Assembly: GCA_002347965.1 (NCBI GenBank)
Contig: DDYN01000020.1
Span: 1-11,681, forward strand
Direction of reading: 5' to 3'
DNA from: UBA2233 sp002347965 [NCBI: Nitrospirae bacterium UBA2233]
GTDB taxonomy: Bacteria > UBA2233
DNA length: 11,681 bases
The notes beneath the pieces are model-generated. The model saw nothing but the letters and a program-made list of their open reading frames with translations. It ran no database searches and was not told the origin of the DNA. Positions 6,167-11,681 of the stretch are shown one piece after another. The stretch's first letter is position 1, and each line of letters begins with the position of its first letter. The translations under genes and the position numbers were made by a program.

Positions 6167-7516
6167 CTACAGGTACATACCATGCTTGGCCCGAAAGATG
6201 AATTTTCCGATGCCCGGCTCTTTTTGTAGCTCACCGTTTTGAACGACAACTTCTCCCCGAAGCAGGACAGCCAGGGGCTTTCCTTGAATCCTGTACTCTG
6301 CGTACATTAAGTCATTTGTGGCGATCTTCTGCTCTTCGGTCGGATCCCACACGACCACGTCGGCATCCGAGCCCACGGCGATCGTCCCTTTTTTTGGGAA
6401 CATACCAAAAATTTTGGCAGGTGCCGTGGAAACGAGGCTCACGAAGCGATTAAGCGTGATTCTGCGCTCTTCGACTCCGTATGTGTACAAAAGGCCGAAG
6501 CGTTCTCTCACGCCCCGGAAGCCTTTTGGAACACCGCGAAAGTCTTCCCTTGCGGTTGGTATTTCAGGCATGCCTGGCAGGCCAATGTGCCCCGAACCCA
6601 CCGTATGGATGTAGCCTTGCTTGAGCGCACTCCAAAGTGCTTCTCGATCCTCCTTGCCCCTAAACGGAGGGCTCGGAAGTGTTCTCGCCCCCTCTGGAAG
6701 GCCATTGAACAAGAGATAGGGCAGCAGCGTCTCGGCAAACACCTCCTGATCGCGGCCTCGAGCGCGAAGGACAGCCCCTAGCCCCTCGCTGCACGTCGTC
6801 GGGGACACATACAGCGGGCAGTTGGCGAGCGAAGCGAATGCCACGGCTCGGTGGATCGCTTCCCCTTCAAGAATACAAGGGCTCGATTGTGCATAATGTG
6901 CAAAAGAGACGTTGTCGTGGCGAATGGCATAGTTTTGGAGAAAGCGAGTGACGCAGCCGTTTTCTGGATGAACAACCACAATCGCCGGGATCTCCCGGGC
7001 TTTTTGGAGAAGCCGGAAAAAGGCCGCGTCGTCCAGCATCCAGCGGTCCTCGAACCCGAGAAACACCTTAAAAGAACTGACCCCTTCGTTCTCGACGATA
7101 TCGCGGAATTCTCCCAATGCCCTTTCGGACGGGTCGGAAACAACGATATGGAAGGCATAATCCACAAGCGCCCGCCCCTGAGCCTTTGCGTGCCAAGCAT
7201 CCAGCGTGGCCTTGAGCGACATGCCGCGGTCTTGATAGGCACAATCGAGAATGGTTGTCGTCCCGCCCAGAACGGCCGCTTGGGTTACTTCCGAAAAATT
7301 CTCCTCGGTAGAAAGACCATCGAGCGTTAAAGAATGGCTCACGAAAGGGTCGATCGCCCCGGGAAACACGTAGGCCCCCCTGGCGTCGATGACCTCCGAG
7401 CTTCCAGTGTCGATGTCTTTCGCAATCTTTACAATCTCGCCATCCTCGATGGCAATGTCAGCCTGGTACATCTCGCTGGAGGTCACCACCGTCCCCCCCT
7501 TGATCACGCGAATCAT
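6167..7516 (-). CDS. Dihydropyrimidinase/hydantoinase homologue lacking most catalytic metal ligands (probable pseudoenzyme)
   Basis: An amidohydrolase-fold protein of 449 residues, full length for the dihydropyrimidinase/D-hydantoinase family. Family stretches are clear: the N-terminal GGTVV, GAYVFPGAIDP, AAVLGGTTTILD, SSFKVFLGFED, PSPPFRGKEDREALW and the C-terminal STAPAKIFGMFPKKGTIAVGSDADVVVWDP. The metal centre is not conserved. The usual DPHTH (His58, His60) reads DPFVSH, so Phe58 and Ser60. The His of PLYxxH reads Pro239. The Asp of VGSD reads Gly309. The substrate Asn of PNG reads Lys331. The Lys carboxylated in the active enzymes (150) and His183 (VVHPENG) remain. I checked the codons at 58, 60, 239 and 309 on the DNA, so this is not a frame error. 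Hydrolysis of cyclic ureides is therefore unlikely, and a binding or scaffolding role like that of CRMPs is inferred. GAGGAGGT lies before ATG 7516. It follows the DUF429 gene by 45 bp and is probably cotranscribed with it. Confidence 0.85.
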   Translation of the reverse strand: MIRVIKGGTVVTSSEMYQADIAIEDGEIVKIAKDIDTGSSEVIDARGAYVFPGAIDPFVSHSLTLDGLSTEENFSEVTQAAVLGGTTTILDCAYQDRGMSLKATLDAWHAKAQGRALVDYAFHIVVSDPSERALGEFRDIVENEGVSSFKVFLGFEDRWMLDDAAFFRLLQKAREIPAIVVVHPENGCVTRFLQNYAIRHDNVSFAHYAQSSPCILEGEAIHRAVAFASLANCPLYVSPTTCSEGLGAVLRARGRDQEVFAETLLPYLLFNGLPEGARTLPSPPFRGKEDREALWSALKQGYIHTVGSGHIGLPGMPEIPTAREDFRGVPKGFRGVRERFGLLYTYGVEERRITLNRFVSLVSTAPAKIFGMFPKKGTIAVGSDADVVVWDPTEEQKIATNDLMYAEYRIQGKPLAVLLRGEVVVQNGELQKEPGIGKFIFRAKHGMYL

Positions 7517-7561
7517 ACAAACCTCCTCATTCTTTCATCGGCTTACTCTTAATAATGCCGC

Positions 7562-8167
7562 TCAAACCTGGTTTTCCACTGCAGGAAGAAACATAAGCCC
7601 CTCTTGAGGGATACCAACGGCCAACCCCTTCCCCTCCAGCACATCCTTTCCGACAAGGGCACAGCTGATGGCGTCCAACTCGTCGTGGGAAAGCCCTTTA
7701 GAAATGCTGCACAGCCCAACCCCCTCAAGCCCTGTTCTTAGCCCCTCGACATCTTTTTGTTTGCGTGGAATCCCCCAAAGGTCCTGTGCTGCGCCCGGGT
7801 AGACCTCGATTGTGCGTATTCCCCTCTTTGCAAGCGATTCGGCTAGCTTCATTCCACGCGTTGTCAAAAGACGCATGGGCCCCAAAGTGATGGGGAAAAA
7901 ATGGATTTTCATGGAAAGAAGCGTCTTGTCGCAGGCCCTCAAATGCGCCTTGCCCCGGCAGCTGCACTCCTCAAGCAGGCAGCATCGCCCGAAAGGAAGA
8001 GAGAGAGGCGCATCAACCGCCACTATTTCCGGATTATCCTCGTAGAGAGCCCGCAGAATGTCCGTATCCGTATACAACACCCGTGTCTCCACCCGCCCGC
8101 CGGCAAACAGGCAGTACCCCGTACGGCGCTTTGGCGAACCCGCAAGATCTATGCCTACAACACGCAT
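7562..8167 (-). CDS. DUF429 family protein (predicted RNase H-fold nuclease)
   Basis: A soluble protein of 201 residues. I recognise DUF429 from GIDLAGSPKRRTG (5-17), IVAVDAPLSLP (48-58), RACDKTLLSMKIHFFPITLGPMRLL (78-101, read in parts), IEVYPGAAQDLWGIPRK (120-136) and SHDELDAISCALVG (160-173). Asp7, Asp52, Glu121 and Asp162/Asp165 stand where a ribonuclease H-like acidic centre would be. The family is predicted to be nuclease-like, but to my knowledge no function is established. A cysteine-rich insert (Cys62, 63, 68, 70, 79) could bind a metal or form disulfides. ATG 8167 has a modest GGAGTAAGG ribosome-binding site and a promoter close upstream. It is the first gene of a probable two-gene unit with the dihydropyrimidinase homologue. 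The role is unknown. Confidence 0.85.
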   Translation of the reverse strand: MRVVGIDLAGSPKRRTGYCLFAGGRVETRVLYTDTDILRALYEDNPEIVAVDAPLSLPFGRCCLLEECSCRGKAHLRACDKTLLSMKIHFFPITLGPMRLLTTRGMKLAESLAKRGIRTIEVYPGAAQDLWGIPRKQKDVEGLRTGLEGVGLCSISKGLSHDELDAISCALVGKDVLEGKGLAVGIPQEGLMFLPAVENQV

Positions 8168-8186
8168 ACCTTACTCCCGTCCTCTT

Positions 8187-8216
8187 ACAATACATCGGCC
8201 CGGTTGATGGGTACAA
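8187..8216 (-). promoter_or_regulatory. Candidate promoter for the DUF429–dihydropyrimidinase-like unit
   Basis: On the minus strand, TTGTAC (8216-8211) and TATTGT (8192-8187) are 18 bp apart, and a TG before the -10 gives an extended -10 form. The start would fall near 8180, leaving a leader of only about 13 bases before ATG 8167. It overlaps the candidate promoter for the divergent old yellow enzyme. Confidence 0.35.
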
Positions 8217-8234
8217 GGCTTTGCTTGCTACAAT
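8204..8234 (+). promoter_or_regulatory. Candidate promoter for the old yellow enzyme gene
   Basis: TTGATG (8204-8209) and TACAAT (8229-8234) match four and five of six consensus positions. The 19-bp spacing is long, so an activator or a weak promoter is possible. The start near 8241 leaves a leader of about 64 bases. Confidence 0.35.
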
Positions 8235-8291
8235 AAGCGATAAGGGTGGCCGCTTTTTTAAGCCATTCGCCAACAGCCGGCATCCAAGCCT

Positions 8292-8299
8292 AAAGGAGG
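8292..8299 (+). promoter_or_regulatory. Ribosome-binding site fixing the old yellow enzyme start
   Basis: AAAGGAGG lies five bases before ATG 8305. The open frame runs back to 8083 across the divergent DUF429 gene, but family alignment starts at MSCLFSPIKL and this is the only good Shine-Dalgarno sequence. Confidence 0.8.
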
Positions 8300-8304
8300 A
8301 ACCT

Positions 8305-9339
8305 ATGAGCTGTCTATTCAGCCCCATCAAATTGCGCGAGGAAACGCTAGCAAACCGCATCGTCATGTCCCCTATGTGCCAGTACATGGCGAAAGAAGAC
8401 GGCTTTGCGACAGGCTGGCATCTCGTCCATCTAGCAAGCCGGGCCGTCGGCGGGGTTGGACTGGTTCTCGTGGAGGCCACCGCTGTCGAGCCAAGGGGAA
8501 GGATTTCGGACGGCGACCTCGGGCTTTGGTCGGACAACCACATCAAGCCACTCGAACGAATCGTCAAGGCGGTTCACGACTTGGGAGGCAAGATAGGCAT
8601 CCAGCTTGCGCACGCGGGAAGGAAGTCAGAATCACGCGCTGGAATCCCCGTCGCCCCAAGCCCGATTCCGTTCGACGAAGGCTACCGTACCCCCCACGAG
8701 CTTTCCGAAGGAGAAATCCAAGAAATCCAAGAGCGCTTTGCGGAGGCAGCCCAAAGAGCCCTACGGGCTGGGTTTGACGTAATCGAGGTTCACGCTGCCC
8801 ACGGGTATTTGATCAGCGAGTTTCTATCGCCCGCCGCCAACAAGCGAACCGACCGCTACGGGGGAAGCACCGAAAACCGGGCCAGGTTCTTAAGAGAAAC
8901 CATCAATGCCGTACGGAGTGTTTGGCCTAAGGAGCGCCCCCTCTTCGTCAGGATATCGGCCAGCGACTATACTCTAGACTGCATGACGCTAGAGGAAACC
9001 TTAAGGCTTCTCGGTTGCCTCAAAAGCGAGGCCGTGGACGTGTGGGACATTTCTTCGGGAGGAATCGTTCCTACAGGCTTGCAGCCGGTGGCAATCGGAG
9101 CCTACCCTGGCTATCAGATCCCTTATGCCTCTCGTATCAAGCGAGAACTCGGGCTCATAACCATGGCCGTGGGGCTAATTTCTTCCCCCGAACTGGCAGA
9201 GTATACGCTCCAAGCAGGCAATGCCGATTTGATTGCCCTAGGCAGAGAGCTCCTTCGGAACCCATACTGGCCGCTTTCCGCGGCGAGCGCGTTGGGCGAG
9301 GAGATACCCTGGCCAAAGCCCTACGAAAGGGCAAAATGA
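8305..9339 (+). CDS. NADH:flavin oxidoreductase, old yellow enzyme family (YqjM-like)
   Basis: An FMN-dependent ene-reductase of 344 residues, single TIM barrel without the iron-sulfur extension of dienoyl-CoA reductases. The class of YqjM and thermophilic-like old yellow enzymes is shown by MSPMCQY: Cys25 and Tyr27 match YqjM Cys26 and Tyr28, which tune FMN and bind substrate. Also present are GLWSD (73-77), QLAHAGRK with Gln100, the substrate pair His163/His166 in HAAHGYLI with Tyr168, NKRTDRYGGS, Arg217, and the phosphate-binding AVGLI (288-292) and LGRELLRNPYW (312-322). It should reduce activated C=C bonds of enones or nitro compounds with NAD(P)H; the natural substrate is unknown. Such genes often serve electrophile or oxidative stress. 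It is transcribed alone and ends one base from the convergent cpoB. Confidence 0.94.
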   Translation: MSCLFSPIKLREETLANRIVMSPMCQYMAKEDGFATGWHLVHLASRAVGGVGLVLVEATAVEPRGRISDGDLGLWSDNHIKPLERIVKAVHDLGGKIGIQLAHAGRKSESRAGIPVAPSPIPFDEGYRTPHELSEGEIQEIQERFAEAAQRALRAGFDVIEVHAAHGYLISEFLSPAANKRTDRYGGSTENRARFLRETINAVRSVWPKERPLFVRISASDYTLDCMTLEETLRLLGCLKSEAVDVWDISSGGIVPTGLQPVAIGAYPGYQIPYASRIKRELGLITMAVGLISSPELAEYTLQAGNADLIALGRELLRNPYWPLSAASALGEEIPWPKPYERAK

Positions 9340-9340
9340 C

Positions 9341-10204
9341 TCAGCGCTTGAGGCGCTGCTCTATCGATTGAAGCTTCGTCTTGGCCTGAGCCGAGGCCTG
9401 GGAAGCTGGAAAGTCTTTGAGAATCTTCTTGTACACGATGTTGGCGTCGTAGAAGTCTCCTAGCGCCTCAAAGGCTTCCCCTTGCCTCAAGTAAGCACTA
9501 GGAACGAGCTCGGAGGCTGGGTAGTCGCGCGTGAACTTGTCGAACTCAACGATGGCCCGTTCGTGGTCCTGTAGCTGGTAGTGGCTTTCCGCTAGAAAGT
9601 ATTGCGCTTTCGGAGCAAGGCTCGAAGATGGGTAGTCCTTCAGGAAACGCTGGAACAAAGAAACCGCCCCGCTTGGGTTCCCTTGGGACAGCGCAGAAAA
9701 CGCCTGATCATACAGCTCGCTTTCGGGCGTTGCGGAGGCCGTCGGTGCGAACCCCGAGGGTACGGCCCCCGAAGATAACGGCTGCTGCCCAAGCAATGGT
9801 GCTTGCCCGAAGGCAGGCCCGCTGAACGTGAGCGGAGGCGGAGAAGCTAGCTTGAGCCGCCCCTCGATTTGTCTTAAGCGGTCATCGTTCCTTAAAACTG
9901 CCCCCTCGATCACGCTAAGCCTCGGCTGGAAAGACTTTAAGCCGGCTTCAAGGCGTTTGTCCTGCTCGAGAAGCTGTTCTTGAGTCTGCCTAGAGGCCTC
10001 CTCAACCGCGGTAACCTGGCGCTGCAAACGCTCGAGGTCGGCCGCATGGTCTGCCTGAAGGGCACGGACCGATTGCAGCTCGTCCCCAAGGTTATCAAGC
10101 TGCGCCTTTAGTCCGCCCACATCCGAGGTCGTTGCACAACCACCCACCACCAAGAAGCCAGACAAACCCAACCCAACTCCAAGCACCGCTCTCCGCAGCC
10201 TCAT
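9341..10204 (-). CDS. cpoB: Cell division coordinator CpoB (YbgF), lipoprotein form
   Basis: A Tol-Pal-associated periplasmic protein of 287 residues. CpoB links outer-membrane constriction by Tol-Pal to peptidoglycan synthesis. The chosen start gives a lipoprotein signal: MRLRRAV, a hydrophobic stretch, then VVGGC with Cys23 as the lipidated residue. E. coli CpoB is soluble, so membrane anchoring would differ. A predicted coiled coil covers about 31-118 (heptad-like, rich in Leu, Gln, Glu). A Pro/Ser/Ala linker follows (121-160). Three TPR repeats come next, at about 162-195 (ELYDQAFSALSQGN), 199-232 (AQYFLAESHYQ) and 236-270. Upstream in-frame codons extend to 10390, inside pal, and are rejected because AAGGAG lies just before 10204. 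It is the last gene of tolB-pal-cpoB. Confidence 0.92.
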   Translation of the reverse strand: MRLRRAVLGVGLGLSGFLVVGGCATTSDVGGLKAQLDNLGDELQSVRALQADHAADLERLQRQVTAVEEASRQTQEQLLEQDKRLEAGLKSFQPRLSVIEGAVLRNDDRLRQIEGRLKLASPPPLTFSGPAFGQAPLLGQQPLSSGAVPSGFAPTASATPESELYDQAFSALSQGNPSGAVSLFQRFLKDYPSSSLAPKAQYFLAESHYQLQDHERAIVEFDKFTRDYPASELVPSAYLRQGEAFEALGDFYDANIVYKKILKDFPASQASAQAKTKLQSIEQRLKR

Positions 10205-10207
10205 ACC

Positions 10208-10215
10208 ATCTCCTT
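10208..10215 (-). promoter_or_regulatory. Ribosome-binding site fixing the cpoB start
   Basis: AAGGAGAT (10215-10208) sits just before ATG 10204. The alternative ATG four codons before the site overlaps it, and starts farther upstream would remove the signal peptide. Confidence 0.75.
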
Positions 10216-10233
10216 CCATGGTTTCAAGGGCAT

Positions 10234-10263
10234 CACCCGCCTGGGTATTTCCCCAGGCGGGTG
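10234..10263 (-). promoter_or_regulatory. Perfect 12-bp hairpin between pal and cpoB
   Basis: CACCCGCCTGGG (10263-10252 read on the minus strand) pairs fully with CCCAGGCGGGTG (10245-10234), loop GAAATA. It begins six bases after the pal stop codon. No run of T follows on the minus strand, so it is not an ordinary terminator. It could protect the tolB-pal mRNA from 3' exonucleases, mark a processing site, or partly limit cpoB expression. Confidence 0.6.
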
Positions 10264-10268
10264 AATTC

Positions 10269-10778
10269 CTACCGAACGATGGAAAACTCGGCCCTGCGGT
10301 TTTTGGCCCAAGCCGTCTCGCTGTGACCCGGATCTGCCGGTCGTTCTTCCCCGTAACTAATGGTGGAAAGCCGGTTTGATGAGATCCCAAGGCTCACGAG
10401 ATAGTTCTTGACGGCCTCTGCCCGCCTCTGCCCGAGTGCCATGTTGTACTCTTCCGTACCCCGTTCGTCGCAATTGCCCTCGATGGACATCTTCACGCGT
10501 GGATGTCGTCGCAACCATTCGGCGTTCCTTTGAAGAACGGTACGCATCTCAGGCCGGATGTCGGCCCTGTCGAAATCGAAGTACACCGTTTGCAGGGGAG
10601 AGACTCCCCTCTTTGTGTACTCGTCTTCACCAACAGGACGCCTTCGGACCTTGCGGCCCTTCTCGGCGCCCACCATTTCTTCTCCTGCCCCTTTGGGCTT
10701 CCTGGAACAGCCTTCCTGATTAACAAGGGCAACGCCCATCATGAGGACCAGTGCGGCTAAAAATAAACGCTTCAACAT
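10269..10778 (-). CDS. pal: Peptidoglycan-associated lipoprotein Pal
   Basis: An outer-membrane lipoprotein of 169 residues that anchors the membrane to peptidoglycan and partners TolB. A short N-terminal signal (MLKRLFLAALVLMMGVALV) leads to Cys24. The lipobox is atypical, Gln-Glu-Gly-Cys, where -3 is normally Leu, Val or Ile. A basic linker follows (38-57). The OmpA/Pal domain covers about 62-169: VYFDFDRADIRPEM, EGNCDERGTEEYN with Asp104, Arg119 in GQRRA (the pair equivalent to the diaminopimelate-binding Asp and Arg), LGISSNRLSTISYGEERP and the terminal AKNRRAEFSI. A GTG at 10787 is also in frame, but the strong Shine-Dalgarno overlaps it, so ATG 10778 is chosen. It lies 27 bp after tolB and 64 bp before cpoB. 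Confidence 0.95.
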   Translation of the reverse strand: MLKRLFLAALVLMMGVALVNQEGCSRKPKGAGEEMVGAEKGRKVRRRPVGEDEYTKRGVSPLQTVYFDFDRADIRPEMRTVLQRNAEWLRRHPRVKMSIEGNCDERGTEEYNMALGQRRAEAVKNYLVSLGISSNRLSTISYGEERPADPGHSETAWAKNRRAEFSIVR

Positions 10779-10782
10779 GTCT

Positions 10783-10792
10783 ATCACCCCCT
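10783..10792 (-). promoter_or_regulatory. Extended ribosome-binding site fixing the pal start
   Basis: AGGGGGTGAT (10792-10783) matches the extended anti-Shine-Dalgarno complement AGGAGGTGAT at nine of ten positions. Its core is eight bases before ATG 10778. The GTG at 10787, which would add three residues, lies inside it and is not used. Confidence 0.75.
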
Positions 10793-10805
10793 TTCTTTTT
10801 AGGAT

Positions 10806-11681
10806 TTAGCGCTTTCTCCATGCAGGCTGAGATTCTTCGTTTCGTGATCTACTCACCCTCGTTACGTCTCCCGTCTTAAGGTTGAGCAGATAAACCTGTC
10901 TCACGCCCCCGCGGGTAGAGTCGAACGCAACAAGACGCCCGTCGGGAGAAACGGCTGGATGCTCATTTCTTCCTTCCCCAAACGTATGCCTCAAAAGTCC
11001 TCCTCCGTTCGCTTGGACGCTGTAGATGTCAAACGTACCGCCTTGTCTTGCCGAAAAAACGATCCGGTCGCCCTTTGGAGAATAGTTCGGATCTGTACAG
11101 TAGGACATGTCGGGAACAAGCCTTCTGGTTTCTAGGGTTTCAAGGTTCAACTCGTACAGACCCAACCCCCCGGCTCGGTCTGAAACAAACACGACCTTTC
11201 CCCCGTCCGGGGAAACGGTGGGCGAGATGTCCTCCCCGAAGCTATGCGTAAGCCTCCTTAAGAGCCTTCCTGCCAAATCGGCCTCGTAGAGCTCGGCGTT
11301 CCCGTCTTTGGTCAACGCCACAACCAGGCGCCTTCCGTCCGGATAGAACGCCGGGGTCGTGTTCAAGCCTGGATGCGAAAGGATGCGTACAAGCGTCCCT
11401 TTGGCCAGGCTCATGAGGTACAAGTCTGGGTTGTCATGCCTGTAGGAGGTGAAGGCGATTCTCGTCCCATCGGGAGATACGGCCGGGAAAAGGTTGAGGG
11501 ACCCGTTCCGAGTCAAGGCAACCGCACCCGCTCCGTCGATGTCCATCATATACACCTCTTTCGTTCGAGGCGTGGGCTTTCTGGAAAAGACGAGCTGATA
11601 ATCAAACGCCCCCCTTTCCCCGGTCAACCGCTCAAGAATATCGTTCGCCATCAAGTGGGCAACCCAGCGAGCTTGGCTTTG
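10806..11681 (-). CDS. tolB: Tol-Pal system translocation protein TolB, 5'-partial (C-terminal beta-propeller)
   Basis: The visible 292 residues are the end of a periplasmic protein of usually about 430 residues; the frame is open to the window edge. The signal peptide and most of the N-terminal domain lie outside. The visible N-terminal end, with NDILERLTGERGAF, is the linker to the propeller and is characteristic of TolB. Five PD40-type repeats can be seen, each with an SPDG-like turn: FPAVSPDG, TPAFYPDG, SPTVSPDG, DPNYSPKG and HPAVSPDG, each followed by a strand ending in a DLYLM- or QVYLL-like segment. TolB binds Pal through the propeller and moves between TolA and Pal during outer-membrane constriction. 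ATG 11651 is not the start, since coding sequence continues upstream of it. It is followed by pal after 27 bp, in one operon whose promoter is outside the window. Confidence 0.95.
   Translation of the reverse strand, partial: QSQARWVAHLMANDILERLTGERGAFDYQLVFSRKPTPRTKEVYMMDIDGAGAVALTRNGSLNLFPAVSPDGTRIAFTSYRHDNPDLYLMSLAKGTLVRILSHPGLNTTPAFYPDGRRLVVALTKDGNAELYEADLAGRLLRRLTHSFGEDISPTVSPDGGKVVFVSDRAGGLGLYELNLETLETRRLVPDMSYCTDPNYSPKGDRIVFSARQGGTFDIYSVQANGGGLLRHTFGEGRNEHPAVSPDGRLVAFDSTRGGVRQVYLLNLKTGDVTRVSRSRNEESQPAWRKR

Noticed and set aside
10205-10390. An N-terminal extension of CpoB by 62 codons
   Set aside because: It would overlap the end of pal and cross the intercistronic hairpin, and it would bury the lipoprotein signal. 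A ribosome-binding site supports ATG 10204.

Overview
The window is bacterial, gene-dense and moderately GC-rich (no composition was computed). The tolB–pal–cpoB cluster at the right edge implies a diderm (Gram-negative-type) cell envelope. The proteins fit several proteobacterial or related diderm lineages, and I cannot name the phylum. All main genes are intact and look chromosomal. The only mobile-element trace is at the left edge.

Layout, left to right. Positions 1-126 look like the right end of an IS200/IS605-type element: the last 39 codons of a probable tnpB, overlapped by a folded RNA end of the omega-RNA kind. An aldehyde dehydrogenase gene (291-1766, +) follows and converges on a fused family I acyl-CoA transferase (1873-3462, -), which has its own good promoter. 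A strong, nearly symmetrical terminator separates that promoter from a small SCP-2 lipid-carrier gene (3660-4034, -). A 289-bp divergent region carries a probable promoter and a terminator-like hairpin ahead of the translational GTPase gene typA/bipA (4324-6129, +). Facing typA is a two-gene minus-strand unit: a DUF429 protein (8167-7562) followed by a dihydropyrimidinase homologue (7516-6167). Divergent from that unit is a YqjM-type old yellow enzyme (8305-9339, +). It ends one base away from the convergent end of tolB-pal-cpoB (minus strand, 11681-9341), which continues off the right edge.

How the genes work together. tolB, pal and cpoB are one operon serving outer-membrane constriction and lipoprotein/peptidoglycan contacts. 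Aldehyde dehydrogenase, CoA transferase and SCP-2 could all act in carboxylic-acid or acyl-CoA metabolism, but nothing beyond adjacency ties them together. typA stands alone.

The most unusual item is the dihydropyrimidinase homologue. The fold is intact and full length, but four of the six canonical metal-ligand positions are replaced (58, 60, 239 and the Asp of the VGSD motif), along with a substrate-binding Asn. Only the Lys150 and His183 positions remain. It looks like a bacterial counterpart of the non-enzymatic CRMP branch of this family and is paired with a DUF429 gene. Other points of interest are the possible omega-RNA with its flanking guide, the typA leader hairpin, the atypical lipobox of Pal and a perfect 12-bp hairpin between pal and cpoB.
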